From positions 1 to 6,185 of the forward strand of contig JAKAVW010000183.1 of NCBI GenBank assembly GCA_021827445.1: a stretch of DNA of 6,185 nucleotides, given 5' to 3'. Position 1 is the first letter of the stretch. Each line of letters starts with the position of its first letter. Of this stretch, positions 1 to 4,611 are shown piece by piece. The notes under the pieces are model-generated. The model ran no database searches, was not told the DNA's origin, and saw only the letters and a program-made list of their open reading frames with translations. The position numbers were made by a program, and so were the translations under genes. Source of the DNA: Pseudomonadota bacterium. GTDB taxonomy: Bacteria > Pseudomonadota > Gammaproteobacteria > Acidithiobacillales > Acidithiobacillaceae.

Positions 1-135
1 CCTGCAGAAAAACAATGGCCAACCCAGATCACGACAGCGGATAAAAGCCGACTGAAAGCCCGATGGGCGCCTTGAACAAGGCACGGTGGAAATCGCGGCT
101 AGCTTCCATGAGGTGCGGATATGTGCACACTCCAA
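1..135 (+). pseudogene. Decayed MazF/PemK-like toxin gene, C-terminal remnant
   Basis: This is the degraded 3' end of a second MazF-family endoribonuclease toxin gene, cut by the window's left edge. Frame 1 reads ITTADKSRLKARWAP and stops at 73-75. That matches the IMAADK / SRLKNP region of the MazF-like gene at 538-866. Aligning the two by eye shows at least three lesions in the remnant: an extra C near 23-25 (ATG GCC AAC C CAG), a missing base near 62-63 that throws MGALNKA into another frame, and a deletion of roughly ten bases near 89 before TVEIA. Reassembled, it would read MANQITTADKSRLKARMGALNKA...TVEIA, a typical MazF C-terminus. No functional product is expected. The exact right boundary is uncertain because similarity fades around 110-135. 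The similarity implies either an old tandem duplication of the module or acquisition of two related modules. Confidence 0.7.
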
Positions 136-320
136 CTGGTTAGGACAGACAGGGAATGGCTCTGGGTGACAGCATAACTCATTGTTTATTTGCGACATAT
201 GGATTTATATCATTCTGGTGAATATAATTTGATATTTTTTGTCCCCTTGAAAAATCTAAGGCAGGCAGGCGACCAGGCGTGCTATCACGGTATTATGTAT
301 TACGTATATAAGAAGGTGCC
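136..320. other. Intergenic region upstream of first TA operon
   Basis: No gene is visible here. The stretch is AT-rich from about 180 to 240 and contains a perfect -10-like TATAAT at 223-228, but there is no convincing -35 at the right distance, so a promoter is only possible. Immediately before the antitoxin, 291-310 is a run of alternating TAT/TACGTA-type sequence with a TACGTA palindrome at 301-306. RHH antitoxins commonly bind operators of this sort to autorepress, but no clean repeat pair is seen. A good ribosome-binding site, AGAAGG at 311-316, lies four bases before the ATG at 321. Confidence 0.4.
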
Positions 321-551
321 ATGCACAAGAAAATGACCATCTCCCTGGATGAGACCGTGTACGACGGGCTTTACCGGACGGTCGGCAGACGGCACATGAG
401 TCAGTTCATCGAGGACTTGCTCAGGCCGCATGTGCTCGATACGTCACTGGATGACGGCTATAAGGCGATGGCTGCGGATCAGGAGCGTGAGGCTGAAGCA
501 CAGGCCTGGTGCCATGCCCTGCTGGCGGACATGGCCGATGAAACGCGGTGA
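321..551 (+). CDS. RHH-family antitoxin (MazE-like role) of first TA module
   Basis: This 76-residue protein is the antitoxin of a type II TA pair. The first part (MTISLDETVYDGLY, residues 5-18) is the beta strand and first helix of a ribbon-helix-helix DNA-binding domain. The second helix is around SQFIEDLLRPHV (residues 27-38). The acidic C-terminal half, ending ADMADETR, would be the toxin-neutralising segment. Known antitoxins with this MHKK-MTI-LDE-VY-GL opening precede MazF/PemK toxins, and one follows here with a 14-base overlap (its ATG is at 538), which indicates translational coupling. The start at 321 is favoured by AGAAGG four bases upstream; an internal ATG at 333 would also keep the RHH strand. 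It probably represses its own operon. Because the partner toxin looks frameshifted, this gene may now act mainly as a repressor or as protection against related toxins. Confidence 0.85.
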   Translation: MHKKMTISLDETVYDGLYRTVGRRHMSQFIEDLLRPHVLDTSLDDGYKAMAADQEREAEAQAWCHALLADMADETR

Positions 552-866
552 AGTCCGGTGGGTGGAGGTTGACCCGTCCGTAGGCAGCGAGATCCGCAAG
601 ACGCGCCCTGCTGTCATCGTCAGTAATGACGCGGCCAACCGGAATCTGGCGCGGGTGGTCGTGGTGCCGCTGACCAGCAATACCGGCCGCCAATATCCAG
701 GGGAGGCGTTGGTCACGCTTTCCGGCAAGCCGGGCAAAGCGATGGCCGATCAGATCATGGCCGCAGACAAAAAAGCCGCCTGAAAAATCCTATGGGGAGC
801 TTGAGCAAGGCCGACATGACCGCCGTGGAGACGGCGATTCTGATCCATTTGGGGATGCCCAGGTAA
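538..866 (+). pseudogene. MazF/PemK-like endoribonuclease toxin, frameshifted
   Basis: The product would be a MazF-family toxin, a ribosome-independent mRNA endonuclease neutralised by the upstream RHH protein. Translation from ATG 538 gives MKRGEVRWVEVDP, the conserved MazF opening, then KTRPAVIVSND with the likely catalytic Arg23, and VVVPLTSNTG with the likely catalytic Thr46. The frame stops at 781-783 after only 81 residues. The missing end, SRLKNPMGSLSKADMTAVET..., is intact in the -1 frame and ends at TAA 864-866; joined, the protein would be about 109 residues, the normal family length. The break is at a run of six A's (769-774). The related remnant at 1-135 has four A's at the same place (GAT AAA AGC), so a two-base expansion is the simplest explanation. 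Alternatives are a sequencing error in the homopolymer or -1 ribosomal slippage on the A-run. As written, the toxin lacks its C-terminal helix and is probably inactive. Confidence 0.8.
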
Positions 867-881
867 GAGATGGGTAATGAG

Positions 882-1001
882 GTGTCACAGTGACAATCTC
901 AAAGCCCGTTCATTCAGGGCTGAATCAAGAAACACATTTCAAGAGCGGATTCTGAGAACGGTAATGGGTTGATTCAGTGTGTCACTGTGACGGGCGGTGA
1001 G
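882..1001. repeat. Nested inverted repeats after the mazF-like gene
   Basis: Several inverted repeats are interleaved here. GTCACAGTGAC (884-894) is itself palindromic and is exactly the reverse complement of GTCACTGTGAC (981-991). Inside this pair, CTGAATCAA (920-928) is exactly complementary to TTGATTCAG (969-977), and CTCAAAGCCCGT (898-909) matches the complement of ACGGGCGGTGAG (990-1001) at 10 of 12 positions. A smaller palindrome, ATTCAG-GG-CTGAAT, lies at 912-925. The whole could fold into a long imperfect hairpin of about 105-120 bases. Its role is unknown; candidates are a small non-autonomous mobile element, a recombination site or a protein-binding site. No protein-coding gene is seen in 867-1127. 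Confidence 0.55.
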
Positions 1002-1032
1002 AGCCTCTCAAAAACGGCCCTTTGGGAGAGGG

Positions 1033-1083
1033 CGCCAGGCAAAAGCCACAGCAGGAACCATGGCTTTTGCCTGGCGTGGTTTT
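1033..1083 (+). terminator. Strong stem-loop with following T's
   Basis: The arms at 1033-1048 (CGCCAGGCAAAAGCCA) and 1061-1076 (TGGCTTTTGCCTGGCG) are a perfect 16-bp inverted repeat around a 12-base loop, followed by TGGTTTT. This fits an intrinsic terminator for transcription arriving from the first TA operon. It would also insulate the second TA operon, whose likely operator begins only about ten bases later. The T-tract is short and interrupted, so a recombination or binding-site role cannot be excluded. Confidence 0.6.
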
Positions 1084-1085
1084 GG

Positions 1086-1108
1086 TGTACATTATGTACT
1101 TATTGTAC
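1086..1108 (+). promoter_or_regulatory. GTAC-rich probable operator of Phd/RelE module
   Basis: GTACAT-T-ATGTAC at 1087-1099 is a perfect palindrome with one central base. A further TTGTAC follows at 1103-1108, giving three evenly placed GTAC units just upstream of the antitoxin ATG at 1128. Phd/YefM-type antitoxins bind short palindromes of the TGTACA type to autorepress, so this is the expected operator. It probably overlaps the promoter, although clear -35/-10 boxes are not evident. The ribosome-binding site GGGGGCAAGG lies at 1116-1125. Confidence 0.55.
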
Positions 1109-1127
1109 TTTTTATGGGGGCAAGGCT

Positions 1128-1382
1128 ATGAACCATACGAGCATATCCGACTTTCGCAGCAGGATTGGCGATTATCTCGGCAATCTCGGCAGTGCGCCCG
1201 TTGTTTTGGAGAGGCACGGCAAGCCTGCGGCAGTGGTTTTATCCTATGCCGAGTATCAGCGCCTCCAGGACCTAGAAGACGCCTGGTGGGGAGAGCGGGC
1301 GCAAGCGGCGCTGGAGAGTGGCTTGGTGGGTCATGAGGAGGCCATGCAGCACCTGCAAGGGAAACTGGATGCGACGCCTTGA
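1128..1382 (+). CDS. Phd/YefM-family antitoxin
   Basis: This 84-residue antitoxin belongs to the Phd/YefM family. The N-terminal domain (SISDFRSRIGDYLGNLG, residues 5-21) and the strand-rich VVLERHGKPAAVVLSYAEYQRLQ (residues 26-48) are diagnostic: the ITRHGKPVAVLVS-type motif followed by EY. The C-terminal part (residues 50-84) is predicted helical and would wrap the toxin. The start at 1128 gives the normal family N-terminus and has GGGGGCAAGG upstream; the reading frame stays open to 969, but that extension crosses the terminator-like stem and resembles no family. The toxin start at 1369 overlaps this gene by 14 bases, so the pair is co-translated. It should bind the GTAC palindromes upstream and repress the operon, more tightly when complexed with the toxin. 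Confidence 0.9.
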   Translation: MNHTSISDFRSRIGDYLGNLGSAPVVLERHGKPAAVVLSYAEYQRLQDLEDAWWGERAQAALESGLVGHEEAMQHLQGKLDATP

Positions 1383-1635
1383 ACTGACGCGGGATGTATT
1401 GAAGTTTTTGGATGGGTTGCCGCCCAAACAGTTCAAGCAAGTAGCGGCCTCGATGCTGGACTTGCTTCGGGATCCGGAGCCGCATGACGCCCGTCCGCTG
1501 AAGGGGTACACCTATCGTCGGGTGGACATTGGAGAGTACCGCATCGTTTATGACTTACCGGAGGATATGGTGCGTGTGCTGCTGATTGGAAAACGTAACG
1601 ATGACGCGGTGTACAAAGACCTAGGCCGGAAATAG
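1369..1635 (+). CDS. RelE/ParE-superfamily toxin (RelE-type mRNA interferase)
   Basis: This 88-residue toxin of the RelE/ParE superfamily is partner to the Phd-type antitoxin. RelE members cleave mRNA in the ribosomal A site. Visible family features are the N-terminal helix pair (VLKFLDGLPPKQFKQVAASM, residues 10-29), the PLKGYTYRRVDIGEYRIVYDL core (residues 43-63) with Lys45, Arg50, Arg51 and Arg58, and the C-terminal IGKRNDDAVY (residues 73-82). In that last motif Arg76 and Tyr82 sit where catalytic Arg and Tyr occur in RelE. These residues favour an RNase over a ParE-like gyrase poison. The start at 1369 (MRRLELTRDV) is chosen because it is the usual family length and sits inside the end of the antitoxin gene. 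The frame extends upstream to 1318, but that would place 17 extra residues within the antitoxin. It appears intact. Confidence 0.88.
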   Translation: MRRLELTRDVLKFLDGLPPKQFKQVAASMLDLLRDPEPHDARPLKGYTYRRVDIGEYRIVYDLPEDMVRVLLIGKRNDDAVYKDLGRK

Positions 1636-1648
1636 TGGGGTTTACCGG

Positions 1649-1745
1649 ACGCTGAAAACTGGACGGGTTGTTGGACAGAATCAGGGCCGGAAACGGCCCC
1701 GAAAGTGTCCAGAAACCAAGCGTTCAGAAAACGTTGGTTATTTCT
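1649..1745. repeat. Folded intergenic region after RelE gene
   Basis: GGGCCG-GAAA-CGGCCC at 1684-1699 is a perfect stem with a GNRA-type tetraloop, enclosed by TGGACA (1672-1677) and TGTCCA (1706-1711) with six-base internal loops. CTGGAC at 1659-1664 can compete for the same GTCCAG (1707-1712), and GACGC/GCGTT can extend that alternative. A second hairpin, CCAAgCGTT / AACGTTGG (1716-1724 / 1730-1737), is followed by TTATTTCT. Together these may terminate the TA operon transcript, but the first hairpin has no T-tract, so the role of the larger fold is open. Confidence 0.45.
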
Positions 1746-1807
1746 AATTCTCTAATATAAAACAACTAACTGGCGGCATCACATAAATAAACTTATCATC
1801 CGCTTGC

Positions 1808-1832
1808 ATTGTTGTTTTTTTTTTACAACAAT
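1808..1832. promoter_or_regulatory. Inverted repeat with a ten-T tract upstream of fadL
   Basis: ATTGTTGT (1808-1815) and ACAACAAT (1825-1832) are perfect inverted repeats whose loop is all T; the uninterrupted T-run is 1815-1824. It lies 40 bases before the FadL-type start codon, in the leader or promoter. Such tracts can change length by strand slippage, so expression of the surface protein could vary between cells. As a hairpin it could also act on the mRNA leader. No confident -35/-10 pair was found; a TATAAA at 1756-1761 is a possible -10. Confidence 0.35.
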
Positions 1833-1871
1833 ACGACGTTACTGGCAATATCCATTAGGAGGGCGGACAAC

Positions 1872-3191
1872 ATGAAAAGAAAATCAGTGGTCTTAGCAAC
1901 ATCAATTTCGGCGGCGTTGGCTTTGGGTTTTGCTGGCGGAGCGTTTGCAACAGATGGCTATCAACTGGATGGAATTGGTCAATATGCCATGGGTATGGCC
2001 GGTGCTGTTGTAGCGGCACCAGATGATCCACTTTCGGCAGCTTTGAGCAATCCGGCAGGCATGGCCTTTTTAGCTCCACAGGCTGCGTTTTCTGCCGAAA
2101 TCTTCAATCCGGTGAGAAAGGCTAATTTTGGAGCCGGGGAGATTGGCAGTCATAGTAACATATACGGTGTTCCCGCGATCGGATGGGTAGCCCCAGCTTT
2201 TGCCAAGAATTGGGTGTTCGGCGGTGGTGTATATGGCACATCTGGCATGGGTGTTAATTACTTGCAGAATATGCCTAGCTCATTAGGTTATCCTAATGGT
2301 AGTTATTCTCAAGATTTTAGCAGCGTCAACTTCATGCAAATGTCGCCTACTGTCGCGTGGAAGGTGAATCATCGTCTTGCCGTTGGTGCTACGCTTAATA
2401 TTGGAGCAGAGCAAGTTTCATTTCAGGAAGGAGTGTCGATGCCGGGTTTTCCAACAGGGATACCTGCTGGTTATGGACCACAGACAGCCACGGCATTTGA
2501 AGGACTAAATCTATCTACGCCAAACTGGTCGTATGGCGTCGGAGCAACCTTGGGTGTTTTATACAAGGTGAATAGCATGGTGACGTTGGGAGCATCCTAC
2601 AAGACCCCAATGATTTTCACACCTGTCACTTGGCAGGCTGGGACTCAAGCAATCGGTCCAGGAGGTACTCAAGGGCAGTATAGTGCGCACCTAAACTATC
2701 CGCAGCAGGTCGCTTTAGGGCTTGCTATAAGACCTATTAAACCGTGGTTGATCAGTGTGGAAGGTCAATGGATAAACTGGCATAATACCATGAATACATT
2801 CAATATATATGGTCCATGGAATGGAACGTCTCAATTTGACTTGCCTATGCACTGGAGTAATGAGTTTGTTGCCAACATTGGCACGCAATATACAGTTAAC
2901 AATTGGCTGCAAGTGCGCGCTGGTTACACGCATGGGTCAGATCCAATAGGAAACAGCCAAATTGCCAACGATCTTATTTTGCCGGCAATTATGACTAATG
3001 CAATTACCGCTGGTGCCACGCAAAAAATCGGCATGGGGTGGAGCCTTACAGAAGCTTACATGCATTCTTTCGCTGTTACAGATACGGGGCAGCCCGGCAC
3101 AGCGTTCCTTGCTCCAGGAGATCCCGCAGTTTCTCCGAGTACAACGATGTCTGAGAATTCTTACGGGCTCCAGATCGGTTATAAGTTCTAA
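1872..3191 (+). CDS. FadL/OmpP1/TodX-family outer-membrane channel
   Basis: This 439-residue precursor of a FadL-family beta-barrel takes up hydrophobic compounds (long-chain fatty acids, aromatics, alkanes) across the outer membrane. Residues 1-26 are a classic signal peptide: MKRK, a hydrophobic core, and cleavage after AFA. The mature N-terminus (TDGYQLDGIGQYAMGMAGA) matches the family's plug segment, and SNPAGMAFL contains the conserved NPA (residues 60-62). The rest shows alternating aromatic/polar strands such as VAWKVNHRLAVGATLNIG and WLQVRAGYTHG. The end, YGLQIGYKF, has the terminal Phe recognised by the BAM complex. The start at 1872 is chosen because AGGAGGG (1857-1863) is an excellent ribosome-binding site and the signal peptide begins here; the frame is open to 1809, but that part merely translates the T-tract. 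The substrate cannot be read from sequence. It stands alone with its own terminator, is more AT-rich than the TA genes to its left, and is the only apparent cargo gene. Confidence 0.9.
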   Translation: MKRKSVVLATSISAALALGFAGGAFATDGYQLDGIGQYAMGMAGAVVAAPDDPLSAALSNPAGMAFLAPQAAFSAEIFNPVRKANFGAGEIGSHSNIYGVPAIGWVAPAFAKNWVFGGGVYGTSGMGVNYLQNMPSSLGYPNGSYSQDFSSVNFMQMSPTVAWKVNHRLAVGATLNIGAEQVSFQEGVSMPGFPTGIPAGYGPQTATAFEGLNLSTPNWSYGVGATLGVLYKVNSMVTLGASYKTPMIFTPVTWQAGTQAIGPGGTQGQYSAHLNYPQQVALGLAIRPIKPWLISVEGQWINWHNTMNTFNIYGPWNGTSQFDLPMHWSNEFVANIGTQYTVNNWLQVRAGYTHGSDPIGNSQIANDLILPAIMTNAITAGATQKIGMGWSLTEAYMHSFAVTDTGQPGTAFLAPGDPAVSPSTTMSENSYGLQIGYKF

Positions 3192-3231
3192 AGTTGTTTC
3201 AACCAATATAGTTAGCTAATGGTTTCTTACA

Positions 3232-3267
3232 ATAAACCATCCCGCAGTTTTGAGCGGGATGGTTTAT
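3232..3267. terminator. Perfect 14-bp hairpin after fadL
   Basis: ATAAACCATCCCGC (3232-3245) and GCGGGATGGTTTAT (3254-3267) pair perfectly around an eight-base loop, 40 bases after the fadL stop. The GC-rich inner stem with A/T outer ends suits a terminator working in either direction, although there is no extended T-run beyond the stem. It separates fadL from the HigA-like gene. Confidence 0.7.
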
Positions 3268-3269
3268 AA

Positions 3270-3306
3270 TGTCAACGCTAATACAATATATGTTGTCAAT
3301 GCTAAT
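3270..3306. repeat. Direct repeat TGTCAAyGCTAAT
   Basis: TGTCAACGCTAAT (3270-3282) and TGTCAATGCTAAT (3294-3306) differ at one base and are spaced 24 bases start to start, roughly two DNA turns. They lie between the fadL terminator and the HigA-like gene. They could be a repressor-binding pair for that HTH protein or for a promoter in this region; that is inference from position only. Confidence 0.35.
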
Positions 3307-3390
3307 GACGGTACATCGCAATGCGGAAACAGCTCTTGTAAGCAGAGAATGTGATGTCCTCAATAATAGTCATAGTGATGGGGCTGTAAA

Positions 3391-3672
3391 ATGAGGATGG
3401 ACGAGGATGATGTATTCATGTCGCTCAAAATGCAGCTAGTGGCATGCATCAGTGAAATTATAACACAAAAAAACTGGACCCAGACACGGGCAGCACGAGA
3501 ATTAGCTGTTTCCCGGAGTAGGCTATGCCGGATGCTAGGTGGACAGGTTGATGTAGAGAGTGAAGGCAGAATGTTGAGATGCCTGACCAGCCTTGGCCGG
3601 GACATTCATATTACTGTTGGCCCAGAGCATGTTGGTGTTGGGCAGATTCTAGTAATCAAGGACAAGACCTAA
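3391..3672 (+). CDS. HigA-like XRE/HTH_37 DNA-binding protein, solitary
   Basis: This 93-residue protein resembles the HTH_37 (HigA2-type) antitoxins. After a short acidic start comes LKMQLVACISEIITQKNWTQ (residues 12-31), then the helix-turn-helix AARELAVSRSRLCRMLGG (residues 34-51) and the characteristic MLRCLTSLGRDIHITV (residues 61-76), equivalent to the L-x-x-LGRDV-I-V ending of the family. In normal loci a RelE/HigB-like toxin gene sits directly upstream. Here only about 200 non-coding bases separate this gene from fadL, and none fits downstream on this strand, so it is an orphan. It may act as a plain repressor or as an anti-toxin against a toxin elsewhere in the cell. The start is uncertain: ATG 3391, ATG 3397 and ATG 3418 are all possible, and 3418 has GAGG at 3403-3406. 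It is followed by a probable terminator. Confidence 0.75.
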   Translation: MRMDEDDVFMSLKMQLVACISEIITQKNWTQTRAARELAVSRSRLCRMLGGQVDVESEGRMLRCLTSLGRDIHITVGPEHVGVGQILVIKDKT

Positions 3673-3675
3673 GGT

Positions 3676-3774
3676 ATCATTCTGTCTCGTGGCAGCCAGC
3701 CTGGCCGGGACGGATGGCCAGTTTTTGCTGGGCTCATGGCCTGCCGGTTGAGGGGTGATTTGAGACAAAATGAT
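3676..3774. repeat. 99-bp nested inverted-repeat structure
   Basis: The outer arms ATCATTCTGTCTC (3676-3688) and GAGACAAAATGAT (3762-3774) are complementary at 12 of 13 positions. Moving inward, GGCAG (3691-3695) can pair with CTGCC (3741-3745), CCAGC (3696-3700) with GCTGG (3727-3731), and CTGGCC (3701-3706) with GGCCAG (3716-3721). The arrangement resembles a miniature inverted-repeat element or a folded recombination site. No target-site duplication is evident outside the arms, and integron-type core sites were not found. Confidence 0.5.
3701..3726 (+). terminator. Intrinsic terminator after HigA-like gene
   Basis: CTGGCC (3701-3706) and GGCCAG (3716-3721) form a stem with a nine-base loop, followed directly by TTTTT (3722-3726). 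It lies about 30 bases after the stop of the HigA-like gene. It is the innermost part of the larger inverted-repeat structure. Confidence 0.55.
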
Positions 3775-3839
3775 CGTCCTGTGAAAATTCTGTTACGCCA
3801 ATACCGTTAGATGATGCGGTAAACTACAACAGGAATCCA

Positions 3840-4094
3840 TTACCCACCCGGCATCTCGTCGCCTGGGAGCGGCGGATTCTTCCCTACCTTGTCCAGGATT
3901 GCCTGGAAATCGGCAGGATTTGCTTTGCTGGCTCTCAGCCTGAAGAAGTCGGCAGCGGTTTCCACAGCGCCGATCTTTTCAGCCAGCGCTACTGTGATCC
4001 ACAGATTGAGCGATACGCCATCCTCGCGTGCAAGACGCTGCGCAGCCGTCTTAAGCGACTGTGGCAGTTTAAGGGCATAAGCGGCCTTGTTCAT
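3840..4094 (-). CDS. RHH-type antitoxin partner of PIN toxin
   Basis: This 84-residue protein has a short strand, AAYALKLPQSLK (residues 4-15), followed by TAAQRLAREDGVSLNLWITVALAEKIGAVETA (residues 16-47). That is the ribbon-helix-helix pattern of HicB/Arc-type antitoxins, in which GVSLN-W-I leads into the second helix. The C-terminal 35 residues (FFRLRASKANP..., ending in PPLPGDEMPGG) would contact the toxin. The start at 4094 overlaps the PIN gene stop as ATGA, showing tight translational coupling; a start at 4130 would lie within the PIN gene and is less likely. The antitoxin is encoded second here, the reverse of the other two TA pairs in the window. It likely binds the repeats at the PIN start to autoregulate. 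The binding-residue assignment is by family resemblance only. Confidence 0.82.
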   Translation of the reverse strand: MNKAAYALKLPQSLKTAAQRLAREDGVSLNLWITVALAEKIGAVETAADFFRLRASKANPADFQAILDKVGKNPPLPGDEMPGG

Positions 4095-4516
4095 TGGCGG
4101 GCCTCCATCAAAAGTTGTTTGGGTAGCCATAGAGGAAGATTGAAGCGCGGCGCAGCTACCGCGAAATGCGCCGTGTTGAAAGTGATTAAAGCGTCAGCAT
4201 GACCGTTTACGGCAGCCTCCAAAACCATTTCGTCGCTTGAATCGTTGAGCTGTGGACGCCAGGAAAAATGAATTTCTACCGGGCTACAAAAACCTGCAAA
4301 GGCGTCTAGAAACCGACTTATGTCATTAATGGTCAAGCCAGAAACGGCTAGTTGCTCGTCTCTTGTAAGTACTGCCTCATACTCCAAGAACAAGGCGGGG
4401 GTGGCCAGAACATCTATCTGTCCATGCTGGATCTTCTGTAACACCGCATAGCTAGCCCCCAAGCTGCTGCGCATAGCGCTGGTTAAGACGGACGTATCAA
4501 GGACTATTCTAAGCAT
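4091..4516 (-). CDS. PIN-domain toxin (putative endoribonuclease)
   Basis: This 141-residue PIN-domain protein is of the 'putative TA system toxin component, PIN family' type. PIN toxins are Mg2+-dependent RNases. The opening MLRIVLDTSVLTSAMRS carries the first catalytic Asp (Asp7) in the usual LDT-VL-SA context. LFLEYEAVL gives the acidic Glu45/Glu47, NDSSDEMVLEAAVNGHADALITFN gives Asp95 and Asp108, and ITFN replaces the more common VTGD. All expected acidic positions seem present, so it should be active. Start 4516 is preferred because family members begin MRIVLDT; in-frame ATG 4528 and TTG 4543 only add DMLCD-type residues. No clear ribosome-binding site precedes any of them, so the message may be nearly leaderless or weakly translated. 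It is divergent from the HTH/coiled-coil gene at 4612, with about 95 bases between. Confidence 0.87.
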   Translation of the reverse strand: MLRIVLDTSVLTSAMRSSLGASYAVLQKIQHGQIDVLATPALFLEYEAVLTRDEQLAVSGLTINDISRFLDAFAGFCSPVEIHFSWRPQLNDSSDEMVLEAAVNGHADALITFNTAHFAVAAPRFNLPLWLPKQLLMEARQ

Positions 4517-4531
4517 ATCGCATAGCATATC
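4513..4531 (-). promoter_or_regulatory. GCATATC repeats over the PIN start codon
   Basis: GCATATC occurs at 4513-4519 and again at 4525-4531, with GCATA between at 4520-4524, a 12-base periodicity that covers the PIN toxin's start codon. RHH antitoxins bind tandem short repeats of this kind, so this may be the operator of the PIN/RHH operon. The repeats could alternatively have arisen by slippage; they encode DML-CDML at the N-terminus in the longer reading. Confidence 0.35.
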
Positions 4532-4611
4532 ACAAAAAAGCAAAGCGTGCTATTATTAGGTATGAGACAGGGTATCACGCCTATGTGTTACATAATGTTC
4601 AGGATGGTGAC

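Noticed and set aside
538..551. Identical 14-base antitoxin/toxin overlaps in the MazF-like and RelE-type modules
   Set aside because: The overlaps share length but not related sequence, and overlaps of this size are common in TA operons, so this is probably coincidence.
421..737. Minus-strand open frames over the first TA module
   Set aside because: They are shadow frames of the RHH and MazF-like genes.
969..1127. Upstream extension of the Phd-type antitoxin
   Set aside because: It would cross a 16-bp stem-loop and the probable operator, and does not resemble family N-termini.
1126..1485. Minus-strand 119-codon open frame
   Set aside because: It is antisense to the Phd/RelE pair, whose protein motifs are clear; no family features are visible.
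1809..1871. Longer N-terminus for the FadL-type protein
   Set aside because: It only translates the T-tract (LFFFYNN) and would place residues before a perfect signal peptide that has AGGAGGG just upstream of 1872.
3351..3389. Twelve-codon frame (GTG start) ending just before the HigA-like gene, considered as a toxin remnant
   Set aside because: It is too short to compare with any HigB family and has no recognisable residues.
3676..3774. Integron attC site
   Set aside because: The expected GTTRRRY/RYYYAAC core pair was not found, despite the nested palindromic layout.
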